64,000 nucleotides of DNA, taken from the NCBI GenBank assembly GCA_963921195.1, contig OY992537.1, forward strand, positions 128,486,694-128,550,693, in the 5' to 3' direction. The stretch comes from Pegoplata infirma (Eukaryota; Arthropoda; Insecta; Diptera; Anthomyiidae). The position numbers were made by a program, and so were the translations under genes. The notes under the pieces were generated by a model. The model had not been told where the DNA came from. It saw nothing but the letters and a program-made list of their open reading frames with translations, and made no database searches. Shown piece after piece: positions 21,333-32,945 of the stretch (its first letter is position 1; each line of letters begins with the position of its first letter).

Positions 21333-21814
21333 AAGCGATATATCGGTTTAGGACCCCACAAAGTATATACATATATCATGATCATGTTCCCCGATCGATT
21401 TTAAGACGATCTTCCTATGCCCGTCCTTCAGTCTTTCTTTGAAAAGAGACAACTCTTAAGCTTGGGATATCAATTAATTGCTCGTTCTTTGGTAATCACA
21501 AAAATGTTTTGCATTCACTCAAAAAAAATATTTAGACTAAAAAAAATGCTTGAAATTTTTACACTGAAACATTTTTTATAAGGGTACAATAAATGTTTCA
21601 GTGTCATCAATCACAGTATGGGGATACATTTACTTTATTATTCCTTGTGTTACTCATCGAAATATCGGTGTAGGATCCCATAAAGTATATATATTATTGA
21701 ACAGTGATCGATTCTAAGACACACGTATGTCCGTCCGACAATAGGTCTGTTCAAAACACGAGACAGTCAAAACTAGAAAAGTTTCCCTCCTGAAGTTTGG
21801 GACAAATATTTCCT
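21333..21814 (+). repeat. Two partial copies of the dispersed TATACCCTCC/GTCCGTC repeat
   Basis: 21333-21450 has GATATATCGGTTTAGGACCC, CATAAAGTATATA-like words and GATCGATTTTAAGACGATC. 21608-21814 has CGAAATATCGGTGTAGGATC, CATAAAGTATATATATTATT and ATGTCCGTCCG. The same motifs occur at 23438, 31790 and 61907. The second copy is cut at 21815 by the stack of elements described next. No coding sequence is present. Confidence 0.6.
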
Positions 21815-23245
21815 AGACTCAAAATTATTACTCTTTTGAATACTCTGTAAAATTACTGAAATCTCAATTTGACAGATATTGGACAAAATTTTCTGTCAAA
21901 ATACAGATTTTGACCAAAAAACTAAGTTTTACATATCTCTAATTTTACAATGTACTTTGTAAACTCTAATTTAGAGATAATAAACAGATTTTTCTGCAAA
22001 AATACAGAAATAAAAATAACACCGCTCAACACTCATTTTCCGGTTTGAATTTTGATGATCAATTTTAGTAGACTTTGATCTCCTGATTCCAAATCTGTTC
22101 TCCAAATTTTCCCATCACGTCCAGATTTTTAGTTATTCACGGTTGAAAATGCGAAAAATGACGATTTTTGCATTATTTGAAAGCCTGCACAGCAGTCTTT
22201 CAGTGGAATACAAATCTGGTATAAAGCGCAAAAGTATAATTTGTCTATGGTCTCCAACATAGAACACAATTTTTTTCAAATTATTACGTTTGGTTGGGCT
22301 TTACTTGCGTTTTAAAATGATATCGTTAAAATTACCATTTTTGTAAAATTTACCTTAGTTTTTTGATATTTTTCAAAGAAAAACACAAAAAAAAAAATAT
22401 TTTACAAAATTAGGGTTGCCATTTGCATTTTGAGAAAAAGAGGACGTCAACCTCAAAAAAGGAGGACATTTGACTCAAAAAAGAGGACAATTTTGTTTTA
22501 ATATTAAATTAATTTAAAACAAGTCAACAAAGCAATACAATATGGAAAAAAATAATTTTTATTAATAAAACAACTAAAAAAAATATATTTCCAATTATTT
22601 TTCAATATTTTGGAAATACATATTCAATTATGTTTTAGAAATATCCCTTTATAACTCATAAATTTCCAGTTATATTTCAAAAAGTTCGAAATATAAGTCG
22701 ATTTTCTATTGTATATCAGAGTTTTCTATTTGTACTTCAAAATTTTCTAAATGATTTTCAGAAAATTCCATTTGTTTTTCAAAATTTTCCATTTTTATTT
22801 CAAACTTTTCTTAGTAATTTTAAGAAAATTACTTTTTAATTTAAATAAATTCAGATATTTTAATTGTATTTCGAAAATTTCCATTTTAATTTAAAATTAT
22901 GGAAATCCTTTTCAAAATTTTTTTTTTGTATATTAAAATTTTCTGAAAAGCATTTGAAAATTTTTGATATACAAATTGAAATTTTTGAAATATACTTAAT
23001 TTGAATTTTCCAAAAAGCATTTTGAAAATTTTTAAATGGAAATTTTTGAAATACAATTGGAAATTTATGAAATGGAATTTTTAAAAAGTATTTAGAAAAT
23101 TACAAATGGAAACTTTTGAAATACAATTGGGAATTTCTGAAATACAATTTTTGTAAATTCAAAATTAATTTGCTTAAAATCATTTAGAAAATTTTGAAAT
23201 GGAAATTTTTGATACACAAATCTTTTTTCGAAATGCAAACTTTAA

Positions 23246-23374
23246 CCCCCAGTTTCTGTAATACGAACGCCATTCGTCTGCGACGAATTTGCATGTATTT
23301 TGTTTTTGTTACAATAATAAAATACACACAAATTCGTCACGAACGAATGGCGTTCGTATTACAGAAACTGGTGG
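23246..23374. mobile_element. 129-bp hairpin MITE with TAA duplication
   Basis: CCAGTTTCTGTAATACGAAC and CGCCATTCGT on the left are answered by ACGAATGGCG and TTCGTATTACAGAAACTGG on the right, so nearly the whole element folds on itself. TAA lies on both sides (23243-23245, 23375-23377), which fits a Harbinger-type MITE. Confidence 0.75.
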
Positions 23375-23437
23375 TAAGACACACGGCAGCTGATAAGAAG
23401 TGATGTCAACGTAGTTATTTTCGCACTACATGAAGTG

Positions 23438-24478
23438 TTTTTTATACCCTCCAACCACAGTATGTGGATATACTCCCTTTGTCATTCCGTGTGTAACGCA
23501 CCGAAATATGGGTCTAGGACCCCATAAAGTATATATATTATTGATCAGTGATCGATTCTAAGACATTCTAGCGATGTCCGTCTGTAGAGGACACGATACA
23601 GTCCAAAATAAAAGAGCTAGACTACCGAAGTTTGGCACGAATATTATATTCCTGTAGCGGTGTTCTATAACTCTCGAATCGAAAGATTTATCACATGGAA
23701 CATGAAAAACGAAACAAAAACATCGTGAATCGGCACAAACCCTGACTTTTCGCATTCGACTGTTTCTGTAATTTTGTGATGCGGAAACTTTCTGTCAATT
23801 ATGATTTTTTTTTAAGTTATTGGAAAGATGCGAGAAAAACTGTTTCTGTAAACCAATTGATCGAAAACTTTTGAAGTTGAAGTGTCAAAATCACTCACAT
23901 TTAAAAATGGTGTGATATTTAGTAAATTAAACAACTTTTGAGTTATATAAAATAAAAAACAACAATTTTTTCAAGAAAATACCATCAACTAATATTATTA
24001 ATGACATACTACACATTATTTTCATTTAGTTAATTTATTATTTTATTTTTGTATACCAATGTTATGAGTGCTGTTTAAAAAAAACGGAAATTGTGTTTTT
24101 TTTTTTGTTGTGATTTTTATTATTTTTTCGCCTTATTTACCTTTTTGACAGCTGATTTGGAATATTCCAATAAAAATGCTGCCGTTTTCGCATTGATATA
24201 CAGAAACAACTTTTTTTCCAGAATCGAGAAACGATGGAATTTTTTGTTTCATACTTTTCGATGCGAAAACTTTTCGCATAAATTACAGAACACACCCACT
24301 GGGCAGGTTAAGTTCGGAAATGGGCAAAATCGGACTAAGGGGAAAAAAGTTCCCTCTTGGAGAACTAAAACAACCTAAGAATTTTTTATATTGTTTTTGG
24401 ATTTTTTTATATTGTTTTTTTACATTTTGGAGGGTATAAAAGATTCGGCACAGCCGAATGTAACAATCCCACTTGTTT
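23438..24478. repeat. Dispersed TATACCCTCC element, about 1 kb
   Basis: The left end TTTTTATACCCTCCAACCAC and the right end TTGGAGGGTATAAAAGATTC then CGGCACAGCCGAATGTAACA and CACTTGTTT are inverted with respect to the TATACCCTCC core. Inside are CCCATAAAGTATATATATTA and a GATGTCCGTCTG motif. A further inverted-repeat insertion probably lies at about 23653-24303 (GTGTTCTATAAC versus GTTATTCTGT-like ends), with weak support. Confidence 0.6.
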
Positions 24479-25025
24479 CGTGCTCGTTTTGCTCTCAAAA
24501 AGTTGACATTACTGCTGGTAAGCGAAAATACCAAGGATGGGTACCAATTCGATAAAAGTATTGGTATTGGTATTGGTTTTTAAAATTATATTAGTATTGG
24601 TATAGGTATTGGTTTTCATTTTTTGTTGAATTGGTATAGGTTTCGGTATTGGTTTTGAATTATTTAGGTATTGGGTATTGGTATCGGTTTTAGCCTCGAA
24701 TCGGTATCGGTTTTTAATAAGTATTGGTATTTATCTTATATCGGTTTTGGTATTTGTATGCAAAAGGTTTTGTCGTTAATATTAATTAATTTAACGTAAG
24801 TCGCCCTTCTGTCCCCCCCACAGTGCACACTGGGGCGAGATGGTAGGTTTTTTGGCCAAAAGTCTCTACAGGTCATAAATGTTAACCGATTTTTTTGAAA
24901 TTCAGAATATAAGCCTATATTAAGGTAATAAATAAGTGCCTTGAAAGTTTTTGAAATCGGACCTACAAGGAAACTATTTCAGGGTGGACACTTTATTTTA
25001 AATAAAATTTACAGATGTTATAGAT

Positions 25026-25362
25026 CAATGGTTCCCAACCTTTTTTACGTCACGCCCCACTTTTAAGTTAAAAAAAATGCCTTGTCCCCCCTACACTAAA
25101 GAAAAATTTAATAATTTTTCTAATTTTTGTTTCTAATGAAAAATTACTACTGGTTTAGCAAAGTTTTTGTAAAATAAGCATTTAAACTGAGTTTTTACAA
25201 AAACTTTTAACAATTTACAAAATTTCTGTAGTTAATTTTGCTAAAAAAAAGAGTTTTTGTGGTTAATTTGACTAAAAAAAATCTTGAAAATTTGCTCGTT
25301 GCCCCCCTGGAACCTTCAAATTGCCCCCCAGTGGGGCGAGAATCAAAGGTTGGGAACCATTG
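25026..25362. mobile_element. 337-bp hAT MITE, Charlie/Buster-type ends
   Basis: Ends CAATGGTTCCCAACC and GGTTGGGAACCATTG are perfect inverted repeats followed by a GCCCCAC / GTGGGGC pair. TTATAGAT is repeated exactly at 25018-25025 and 25363-25370. The CANTGGTTCCCAACCT end is well known from hAT-Charlie-like elements. Units 2 and 3 of the surrounding tandem repeat show the empty site. Confidence 0.9.
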
Positions 25363-25662
25363 TTATAGATGAAACAAATGAAGAGAAACTTGTCTTTTGT
25401 TTATGTATCTGAATTAGAGGTGGTCTGTGGTCCCGTAATTTGCGTGACTCAAAAAACCACGTGATTCAGGCGAGAGCGATTTTTATTTAAATCACGTGGT
25501 TATAGAGTTATTTTCATTTAAATTAAGTACTATATTAGGGTAATAAATAAGTGACTTGAAACTTTTTGAAATCGAACCTACAAGGAAACTGTTTCAGGGT
25601 GGACACTTAATTTTTAACAAAATTTACAGATGTTATAGATGAATCAAATGAAGAGGCACTTG

Positions 25663-27003
25663 AGCTAAAACACCTCAATTCAACCGAGGAGTTGACCGCA
25701 CCCCCCCCCAAATTTAATGAAATTAAGTACTGGGGTTTACTTTAACAAAAAAGAGATTTTGCCAATTTTTCAGGCTTCTGGGGATTCCAGTATTCAAGAT
25801 ATGAGGTCTTGAAAATTAACAAAATCGTGTATATTTGACAAAAGTGTTCCGAGATAAATAAAGATAACTTGAAAAGTAAAAACACTACAGGTCTCAGTCA
25901 GGTTGCAAAAAATAGGTAATGAGACAGCCTTTAAAAAAGCATTCCCCAAGATTTTTTTTGAAAAAGGTCAAAGGTCATTGATTTTAACCTTCATTTTTGG
26001 AGAGCTATATCTCAAAAAACGATATTTTTAAAATTTTTGAAAAAATATATGTTGTTAAGAATCACCTACACTACTTAAGTTTAAATTTTCAGGATGGAGT
26101 CTTCATTGGAACTTTTTATATTAATAGAAACGTTGTGACAGGAAAGAAAAAGCGGTGTAATTTCCCTTAGAAAAAAAAATATTTTTTTTTGTCTTTGAAA
26201 TTCTGGTACCAAAACTCATTTTTCTAAATGTTTTTGACGTGCTGAGTCCAAATATGACCTGCGAACTGGTCTATCGTTATCACTTTTCAAGATATATGCA
26301 CCTTAATGTTCAAAAAAAACACAGCAATAGCATTTGAGCAATTTTTACACATTTATCTGCTGATATCTTGAAAAGTAATAGCGATAGACCAGTTCAAAGG
26401 TCATATTTGAACTCAGCACGTCAAAAACATTCAGAAAAACGAATTTTGGTACCAGAATTTCAAAGACAAAAAAAATATTTTTTTTTCTAAGGGAAATTAC
26501 ACCGCTTTTTCTCTCCTGCCACAATGTTTCTATTAATATAAAAAGTTCCAATGAAGTCTCCATCCTGAAAATTTAAACTCAAGTAGTATAGGTGATTCTA
26601 AACAACATATATTTTTTCCAAAATTTTAAAAATATCGTTTTTTGAGATATAGCTCTCCAAAAATTAAGGTTAAAACCAATGACCTTTGACCTTTTTCAAA
26701 AAAAATCTTGGGGAATGCCATTTTAAAGGCTGTCTTATTACCTATTATCTGCAACCTGACTGAGACCTGTATTGTTATTACTTTTTGAGTTATATTTATT
26801 TATCTCAAAACACTTTTGTCAAATATTTACGATTTTGCCAATTTTCAAGACCCCATATCTCGGGAAGAAAAACTACCAGAAGTCCAAAATTTTGGCACTA
26901 TGATTTTTTTGTAAGGGCCCAACTATATTCCAAGTTTCATCAAATTCGAAAGGGGTAAGGTCAAAAATGCTACTTTTTTCGGTTGAATTGAGGTGTTTTA
27001 ACT
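25663..27003. mobile_element. 1.34-kb foldback, almost entirely palindromic
   Basis: It starts AGCTAAAACACCTCAATTCA and ends with the reverse complement of AGTTAAAACACCTCAATTCA. CACTTG flanks both sides (25657-25662, 27004-27009). The two arms, each about 630 bp, pair through blocks such as AAAGGTCAAAGGTCATTG and ATAGCTCTCCAAAAATTAAG-like words, with a short loop near 26300-26345. The arms have diverged by many substitutions. No coding capacity is seen. The next tandem unit shows the empty site. Confidence 0.85.
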
Positions 27004-27807
27004 CACTTGCCTTTTGTTTAAGTATTTGAATTGGAGATGGTCTCTGGTCCCGTGATTCACGCGTGAGCGTGAGTGATTTTCATTTAAATCATTTGGTTAT
27101 AGAGTGATTTTCATTTAAGTCAAGTAACTATATTAAGGTAATTAATAAGTGCCTTGAAACTTTTTGGATTCAGACCTACAAGGAAACTTTTTCAAGGGTG
27201 GACACTTCATTTTAAATAAAATTTACAGATGTTATAGATTAAACAAATGAAAAGACACTTGTCTCTTGTTTATGTATTTGAATTGAAGATGGTCGCTGGT
27301 CCCGTGATTTGCGTGGCTCAAAAAAGTGATTTTCATTTAAATCACGTGATAGTGAGTTGAAAAATTCTGATTGAGTGTCCAGAGAGTGAGTCGAATTTTT
27401 GCGTGAGGGATGTTTTTTTTTTTTTTTTGAAAAGCCTCTTTAAAAAAAATATATATTTTTAGCAGTATTTGCATTCAGAATGAAGTCAAACTTTAAACTA
27501 AATAGTACATGCTTAACCAATTTTTGACAAAGATTCATTTTTTTTTTTTTTGGAAAAAGGTACCTATTTAGTAAAATTAGCACCGGCTGATCTCAAAACT
27601 TTTGTAAAAAAATTTTAATGTTCCGTTATTCCAGAAAAGCCTGTATTTCAACTTTTTATGCAATTTTAATATTTGGATTTATTTGCTATTTTATTAATTT
27701 ATTTCGTTATTTTTAAAATAAATAGTTTCAAATGTTTCAATTAGTGGAATTTGATAATAAATTAAATCTAAAAAAAGTAATATTAATTAATAAAAAAATT
27801 AAAAGCC

Positions 27808-28396
27808 TAAATTCTGTTTTAATTTTTAAATTAATAAAAATTATTTATTATTCGACCTTTAAAATTCTATTTTTGAGAAAGATTATTCTAGCTCAAGGTC
27901 ATATTTCTTTTACTAATCGTTACGATGATATTGTCAAAGTAACAATTTTCAAGAAACTTTTTATAAAGTTGTTTGTTTTAAATTGATTGGTTTGGTCATT
28001 TTGCAAGACTTACTTGACACGTGTTTCGGAATTCGTCAAATTCCATTATCAAGAGTATTTAGCAAATTGACAATTTCTCGTTATAACTATTTACATACGA
28101 ATATAAGTCTTTATGTTTTGCCACAAACGATTATCAATTTGCTAAATACTCTTGATAATGGAATTTGACGAATTCCGAAACACGTGTCGAGTAAGTCTTG
28201 CAAAATGACCAAACCAATCAATTTAAAACAAACAACTTTATAAAAAGTTTCTTGAAAATTGTTACTTTGACAATATCATCGTAACGATTAGTAAAAGAAA
28301 TATGACCTTGAGCTAGAATAATCTTTCTCAAAAATAGAATTTTAAAGGTCGAATAATAAATAATTTTTATTAATTTAAAAATTAAAACAGAATTTA
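27808..28396. repeat. Long near-perfect palindrome, arms about 266 bp
   Basis: TAAATTCTGTTTTAATTTTT at 27808 is answered by its reverse complement ending at 28396. The inner stem ends near GCAAATTGACAA (28073) and resumes near GATTATCAATTTGC (28131), leaving a loop of about 57 bp. Both strands encode the same 59-residue frame, which is a consequence of the palindrome, not evidence of a gene. Confidence 0.85.
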
Positions 28397-28616
28397 AACA
28401 AAAGGATAGCACGCCTCACTTCTGTTCATATTATGAATAAGAAGGAATACAACAAAAGCAGTGAACATCTTACTCGCGTAAGAAATCTACTGTCTGTATG
28501 TATATACTAGCCTGTAATACAAGCTGTATATATGAAGGTATGTTTGAATTAATAGTGATGGTTTGGTTTTGACTTTTCGTTTGAAATTTAGAGCTGTATT
28601 ATGTTGTGTATTTAGT

Positions 28617-28890
28617 ACATTTCTCGTTATGACTATTTACATACGAATATAAATCGTTATGTTTTGCCACAAACGATTGTCAATTTGCTAAATACTCTTG
28701 ATAATGGAATATGACGAATTCCGAAACACGTGTCGAGTAAGTCTTGCAAAATGACCAAACTCATCAATTTAAAACAAACAACTTTATAAGAAGTTTCTTG
28801 AAAATTGTTACTTTGACAATATCATCGTAACGATTAGTAAAAGAAATATGACTTTGAGCTAGAATAATCTTTCTCAAAAATTAAAAGCCT
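28617..28890. repeat. Third, partial copy of the palindrome loop plus right arm
   Basis: CTCGTTATGACTATTTACAT then GCCACAAACGATTGTCAATT and the whole right arm recur with a few substitutions (ATATGACGAATTCCG in place of TTTGACGAATTCCG). It ends near TTTCTCAAAAATTAAAAGCC. The 220 bp between the palindrome and this copy is unrecognised. Confidence 0.8.
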
Positions 28891-30840
28891 AAACTAAAAA
28901 AATGCAAATTTTTCGTTTTTGCTTGAAACAATTTCTGTGCTGATGCATTTAATGCACATATAAATTCCGGTGGTCAAGGGGAGATATTTTTTAATTGCAG
29001 AAAGATGAGACTTAACATTTGTAACAAAATATACCTGAACTTCATCCTTTTCATACATAAATATTTTTTTGAAAAAGGTGATCGAAATGGGCTATCATGC
29101 AGGGGCCCCTTTTTAGATTTTAGATCTTTTGCCAATTGCGATTACACTGGTAAATTTTTTTGCTTATATGGGGTTCACACTTACGACCTTAAACAAGTTG
29201 TTTAACAAAACACCAGTAACAGAATAAAAACGTAATGAATACAGAAAAAATAATTTTTGAAACACGTAGCCCTTAAACTCTCAATATGACTGTGCCTCTA
29301 ATAAAACAATAAAATTTTTTTCTGGATTCTGGTGTTGTGACATAAAATTTTGTAACGTCTGCTTGATTAAAATTTTGGAATTTCCAAAAAAGGACATTAG
29401 TATTTTTTTTACAACCCAAAGAAGAGTGCAGTGACATTCAATGTGCATATATCAAATATTAACAATGTTTGCAAAAGAAAAAATTTCATCACAGAAAAGG
29501 TCTACATTTTTAAGATCTACTTTTATTAGGGGTCATAAAAACCGTGACAAAAAATATTTCTTTTATGTTTTTATGGCTTTTAAAATTCAAGTAGCTAACT
29601 CCTTTTTGTTATGTGACATTGCATGCAAAGGATTACTGATCGATGTAACATCTTTTGCAATTCGTTAGTCAGGTAAAACCTAATAATGTGATGGAAAGAA
29701 AATTTTTGACGTCACAATTAAACAAACGAAAATAAGAATATAAACAAGTAGAAAAGTTAAATTCGACTTTGCCGAATCTATGAATACCCTCCACAATGCA
29801 TTTTTTTAAAGGGTAGTACATTTTTTAACGTGAAAAAATTAACAATTTTGATTATAAATACTAATTTTTTTTTGAGTGTAAAATTTTTTTCGAGTGTAAT
29901 GTTTTTTTTTACTGTAAAAATATTTCTGAGTGAATGCACGTACGTATGTACACAAAATACAGTCATTTTTGTAAAAAAAAAATAATTTTTTTTTTTGTGT
30001 ACATTTTTTTTGAGTGTAAAATTTTTTTTGAGTGTAAAATTTTTTTCGAGTGTTGTTTTTAAGTTACCAATGCTTTTAAAACTAAACAAGTTTAAAAAGC
30101 ATTGCTTTAAAATTAAACAAGTTTGAAAAGCATTGTTGAGTTACCTCCAATGCTTTTAAAACTTGTTAAAACACGTGGCATTTTAGATGAAACTAATCTG
30201 AAATTCAGGGTTTTGCTTATAACTTTTGAACCACTGGACCGATTGAGCTGAAATTTAAAACCAAACAGACCCGGGGAACGGCAAAGATACGTGCTAAGCC
30301 AAGGACCATAGAGGAATATAGGATACCCGAACTTTCAAGTTTGTGGGAATCACTATGGCAACTCGTCCAACTCGTCCAACTCGTCCAACTTATCGTGCCA
30401 TGGTGGACTGTCCACGATGGCACTAAAAATTAACCTTAGAATAGGCAAATCAAAATAAATCGAAATTTGGCAAACATTTAACAAAATTTTCGATTTAAAT
30501 TTTGAAAAAATGGGAAAAATTAAGAAAAATTTAAAAAAAATTATTAAAAGTATAAAAAACAACAAAAAATTAATATTGAAGAAAAAAAAAAATAAAAACA
30601 AAAAAAAAATAAAATAATATATAATATTAAATAAAATAAAAAAATCACGAGAAAAAAATTAAAAAAAAGAAATTTTTTTTTTTAATTTAATTTTTTTTTT
30701 TTTAATTAATGTAAATGGTAATAAATGTTAATTTTCTTAGCATACTTTTAGGCATTATAAATTAAAGTTGTTTTTTGTTGTTGTTTCAAATACATGTTAA
30801 TAAAAAAAGTATGCCGCAGTTTTTGACAAGTATACTTTAG

Positions 30841-30903
30841 ACTAGTAGGTAGGTGGTACACCTTGCAATCAGTTGTTCTCAGGTTCGAATCCCATGAGTG
30901 CAA
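30841..30903 (+). other. tRNA-like unit 1 inside the foldback loop
   Basis: GTAGGTAGGTGGTACACC (A-box-like) and GGTTCGAATCC (perfect B box) are followed within 10 bases by long T runs, a pol III terminator arrangement. CTCA and TGAG flank the B-box arm and can pair. The rest does not form a good cloverleaf, so it is a tRNA-derived unit, not a functional tRNA. Confidence 0.55.
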
Positions 30904-31128
30904 GGTTATTTTTTTTTTTTAATTTGTTTAATTTTTTTTTGTTTTTTTTTATATTTTTTTTTTATTATTTTTTGCATTTTTTTTTTAATGTTCTATTTTT
31001 TAAAATGTTTGTTTTATTTTTTTTAATGTTTTATTTTATTTATTTATTTTTTTTTTTTTTCTTAAAGTAAATTAATATTAATTAAGCATAGTATTTTTTA
31101 GCATAGTGTTTTAAAAGTATACTTTAGA

Positions 31129-31188
31129 CGAGTAGGTAGGTGGTACACCCTGCAATTAGTTGGTCTCAGGTTCAAATCCCATGAGTGT
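31129..31188 (+). other. tRNA-like unit 2 inside the foldback loop
   Basis: Direct repeat of unit 1, 288 bp downstream, including the preceding AAGTATACTTTAGAC. It differs at a few bases; the B box reads GGTTCAAATCC. A T run follows. The two units lie in the loop between the arms and have the same orientation. Confidence 0.55.
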
Positions 31189-32842
31189 CATTTTTTTTTT
31201 TGTTTTCTTTAAATTTTTTTTTTTTTTTTAATTTTTTTCTCTTAATTTTCGTTTTTTTTAATTTTTTTTTTTTACTTTAATTTTTTAAATTTGTTTTTTT
31301 TTTTTTCTTTAAATTTTCTTTTTTTTTTAATTTTTTTCTCGTGATTTTTTTATTTTCTTTAATATTATATATTATTTTATTTTTTTTTTGTTTTTATTTT
31401 TTTTTTTCTTCAATATTAATTTTTTGTTGTTTTTTATACTTTTAATAATTTTTTTTTAAATTTTTCTTAATTTTTCCCATTTTTTCAAAATTTAAATCGA
31501 AAATTTTGTTAAATGTTTGCCAAATTTCGATTTATTTTGATTTGCCTATTCTAAGGTTAATTTTTAGTGCCATCGTGGACAGTCCACCATGGCACGATAA
31601 GTTGGACGAGTTGGACGAGTTGCCATAGTGATTCCCACAAACTTGAAAGTTCGGGTATCCTATATTCCTCTATGGTCCTTGGCTAAGCTTCAGTAGTCTC
31701 ATTATTGTCTTTCGAAAGTTATCGTGTTTTTTATCTCGTAAATTCAGGAAACACCCTTGCCGAAATTTACTCTTTTGCTCATAACTTTTGAACCACTGGA
31801 CCGATTTGGCTGGATTGCAATACCAACCTGACCAGGTAAATGACAAACATATATGCCAAACTTCAGTAGCCTCTGTAAAGTCTTTCAAAAGTTAGCGTGT
31901 TTTCTACGGACAGACAGACAGACGGACGGACGGACGGACATCGCTAGATCGACTTAAAATCGATCGAGGATCATAAATATATATACTTTATGGGGTCCTA
32001 GACTAATATTTCGAGGTGTTACAAACGGAATGACAAACTTATATATACCCTCTATCACTAGGGTGGAGGGTATAAAAACCGAAACAAAACCGATACGAAA
32101 GTAGAAAAAAATGAATTGGTATTGGTTTTTTATTGGTATTGGTTTTGAAGAATAAAAGTATTGGTTTTTAATTGGTATTGGTAGTGGGGAATCAGTTTTG
32201 GTTTTTTATCGGTATTGGTATCGCACAAATAAAGGTATTGGTTTTTAATTGGTATTGGTTTTCAATTTGAATTGGTATTAACGGGTATTGGTATCGAAAA
32301 GGTATTGGTACCCATCATTGGAAAATACAGAAAAAAGAGGACGTTGTCCGGGGAAAAGAGGACGGTGTCCGGGGAAAAGAGGACGGATGGCAACCCTATA
32401 CAAAATTAAGCTTTCTGTGTTATTTTTTGTATAAACCGGAAGATATCTTGAATGGATTTAAAAGTCTATAAGATAGAATGCCTAAATTTTGAGCTCATTT
32501 TTGTTTTAGAGCCTTTTAAATATGGTACTTTTTCTAATTTTTTTGACAGTGTTTTTTTTTAAATACATGTTTGGCCAATAATAGTGCAACAACTTAACAT
32601 TTTTTTTATCATATTTTTTAGATCATAGTTCAATTCTACTCTCACGCTTTATAACAGATTTTTATTCCACCCAGCGGCTGCTGTGCATGCTTTCAAAAAA
32701 GGCAAAAATCACTTTTTCGCATTTTCAACCGCGATTAATTCAAACCGCAGCCAAAAACCTTCGATTTGTTGAGCGGTGTAATTTATTTTGTCACCAAAAA
32801 ACTAAATTGCTTCTGTAGTTTTACTGATTGGTCTTTAATCAG

Positions 32843-32945
32843 TAGGGATGAGATTTTCATGCGATGGAAAAAACCAAAATATGCACTAAAAATCTAAAAA
32901 TATGTACTAAAAATAAAAATTTTGTTTTCATATGAAAAACTTGCA
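32843..32945 (+). mobile_element. Fragment of the TAGGGATG hAT family
   Basis: TAGGGATGAGATTTTCATGC and repeated AAAATATGCACTAAAAATC words match the end and interior of the elements at 5994 and 50616. The other end is missing. Confidence 0.5.

Larger units (their letters stand above)
24912..27408 (+). repeat. Three tandem units of about 260 bp, two of them interrupted
   Basis: Each unit carries AATAAATAAGTGNCTTGAAA, ACCTACAAGGAAACT, CAGGGTGGACACTT, GATGTTATAGAT and a TGGTCCCGT stretch. Unit starts are near 24912, 25527 and 27118. Subtracting the insertions at 25026 and 25663 leaves a period of about 245-270 bp. Units include CACGTGATT words. No coding sequence is seen. Confidence 0.7.
30295..31686. 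mobile_element. 1.39-kb foldback with ~420-bp arms
   Basis: CCAAGGACCATAGAGGAATA starts the left arm, and TATTCCTCTATGGTCCTTGG ends the right arm. The arms pair through GGTGGACTGTCCACGATGGC and then a long poly-A/T region. CTAAG flanks both sides; by shifting the border one can also read a 7-bp GCTAAGC duplication. The left arm has three AACTCGTCC units where the right has two. The centre carries two tRNA-like units. Long arms with a 7-bp duplication would suit P/Galileo-type foldbacks, which is inference. Confidence 0.82.
29742..32078. repeat. Dispersed TATACCC element holding a large foldback
   Basis: The left end AAACAAGTAGAAAAG then TTTGCCGAATCTATGAATAC and CCTCCA matches the inverted right end of the copy at 23438. 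The right part (31790-32078) has ACTTTTGAACCACTGGACCG, GACAGACAGACGGACGGACG, ATCGATCGAGGATCATAAAT and TATATACCCTCTATCACTAG. The stretch ACTTTTGAACCACTGGACCG also occurs at 30220-30240, on the other side of the foldback, so the element carries an internal duplication. Confidence 0.65.
24532..32320. mobile_element. Fourth layer: hAT-like element with GATGGGTACCAAT ends
   Basis: Ends CAAGGATGGGTACCAAT and, reverse-complemented, CAATGATGGGTACCAAT. GAAAATAC is repeated exactly at 24524-24531 and 32321-32328. Subterminal parts (24550-24760 and 32085-32305) are rich in GGTATTGGT in the same orientation. The interior holds tandem ~260-bp repeats, palindromes and further insertions. No transposase is seen. 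Confidence 0.82.
22411..32398. mobile_element. Third layer: hAT-like element with TAGGGTTGCCAT ends
   Basis: Ends TAGGGTTGCCAT and ATGGCAACCCTA are perfect inverted repeats. TACAAAAT is repeated exactly at 22403-22410 and 32399-32406. AGAGGACG-type words repeat near both ends (22440-22495 and 32335-32388), a subterminal repeat arrangement usual in hAT elements. 22560-23240 is built of AATTTTCNAAATGGAAATTT-like words. No transposase is seen. About 8 kb of later insertions lie inside. Confidence 0.82.
22020..32778. mobile_element. Second layer: inverted-repeat element with CACCGCTCAAC ends
   Basis: The ends CACCGCTCAACA pair with TTGAGCGGTG, and TAA lies on both sides (22017-22019, 32779-32781). 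Further in, GGTTGAAAATGCGAAAAA and GCACAGCAG occur in inverted positions (22141-22195 and 32685-32735). A 3-bp TAA duplication would fit PIF/Harbinger elements. Its own arms are 22020-22402 and 32407-32778; everything between is younger. Confidence 0.65.

Noticed and set aside
23558..24534. Open frames of 65-95 codons on both strands
   Set aside because: They overlap the dispersed TATACCC repeat and show no domain.
27732..28412. Two open frames with the same peptide on opposite strands
   Set aside because: They are mirror images created by the 266-bp palindrome and carry no known domain.
30841..31188. Functional tRNA genes
   Set aside because: B boxes are good, but the acceptor, D and anticodon stems do not form.
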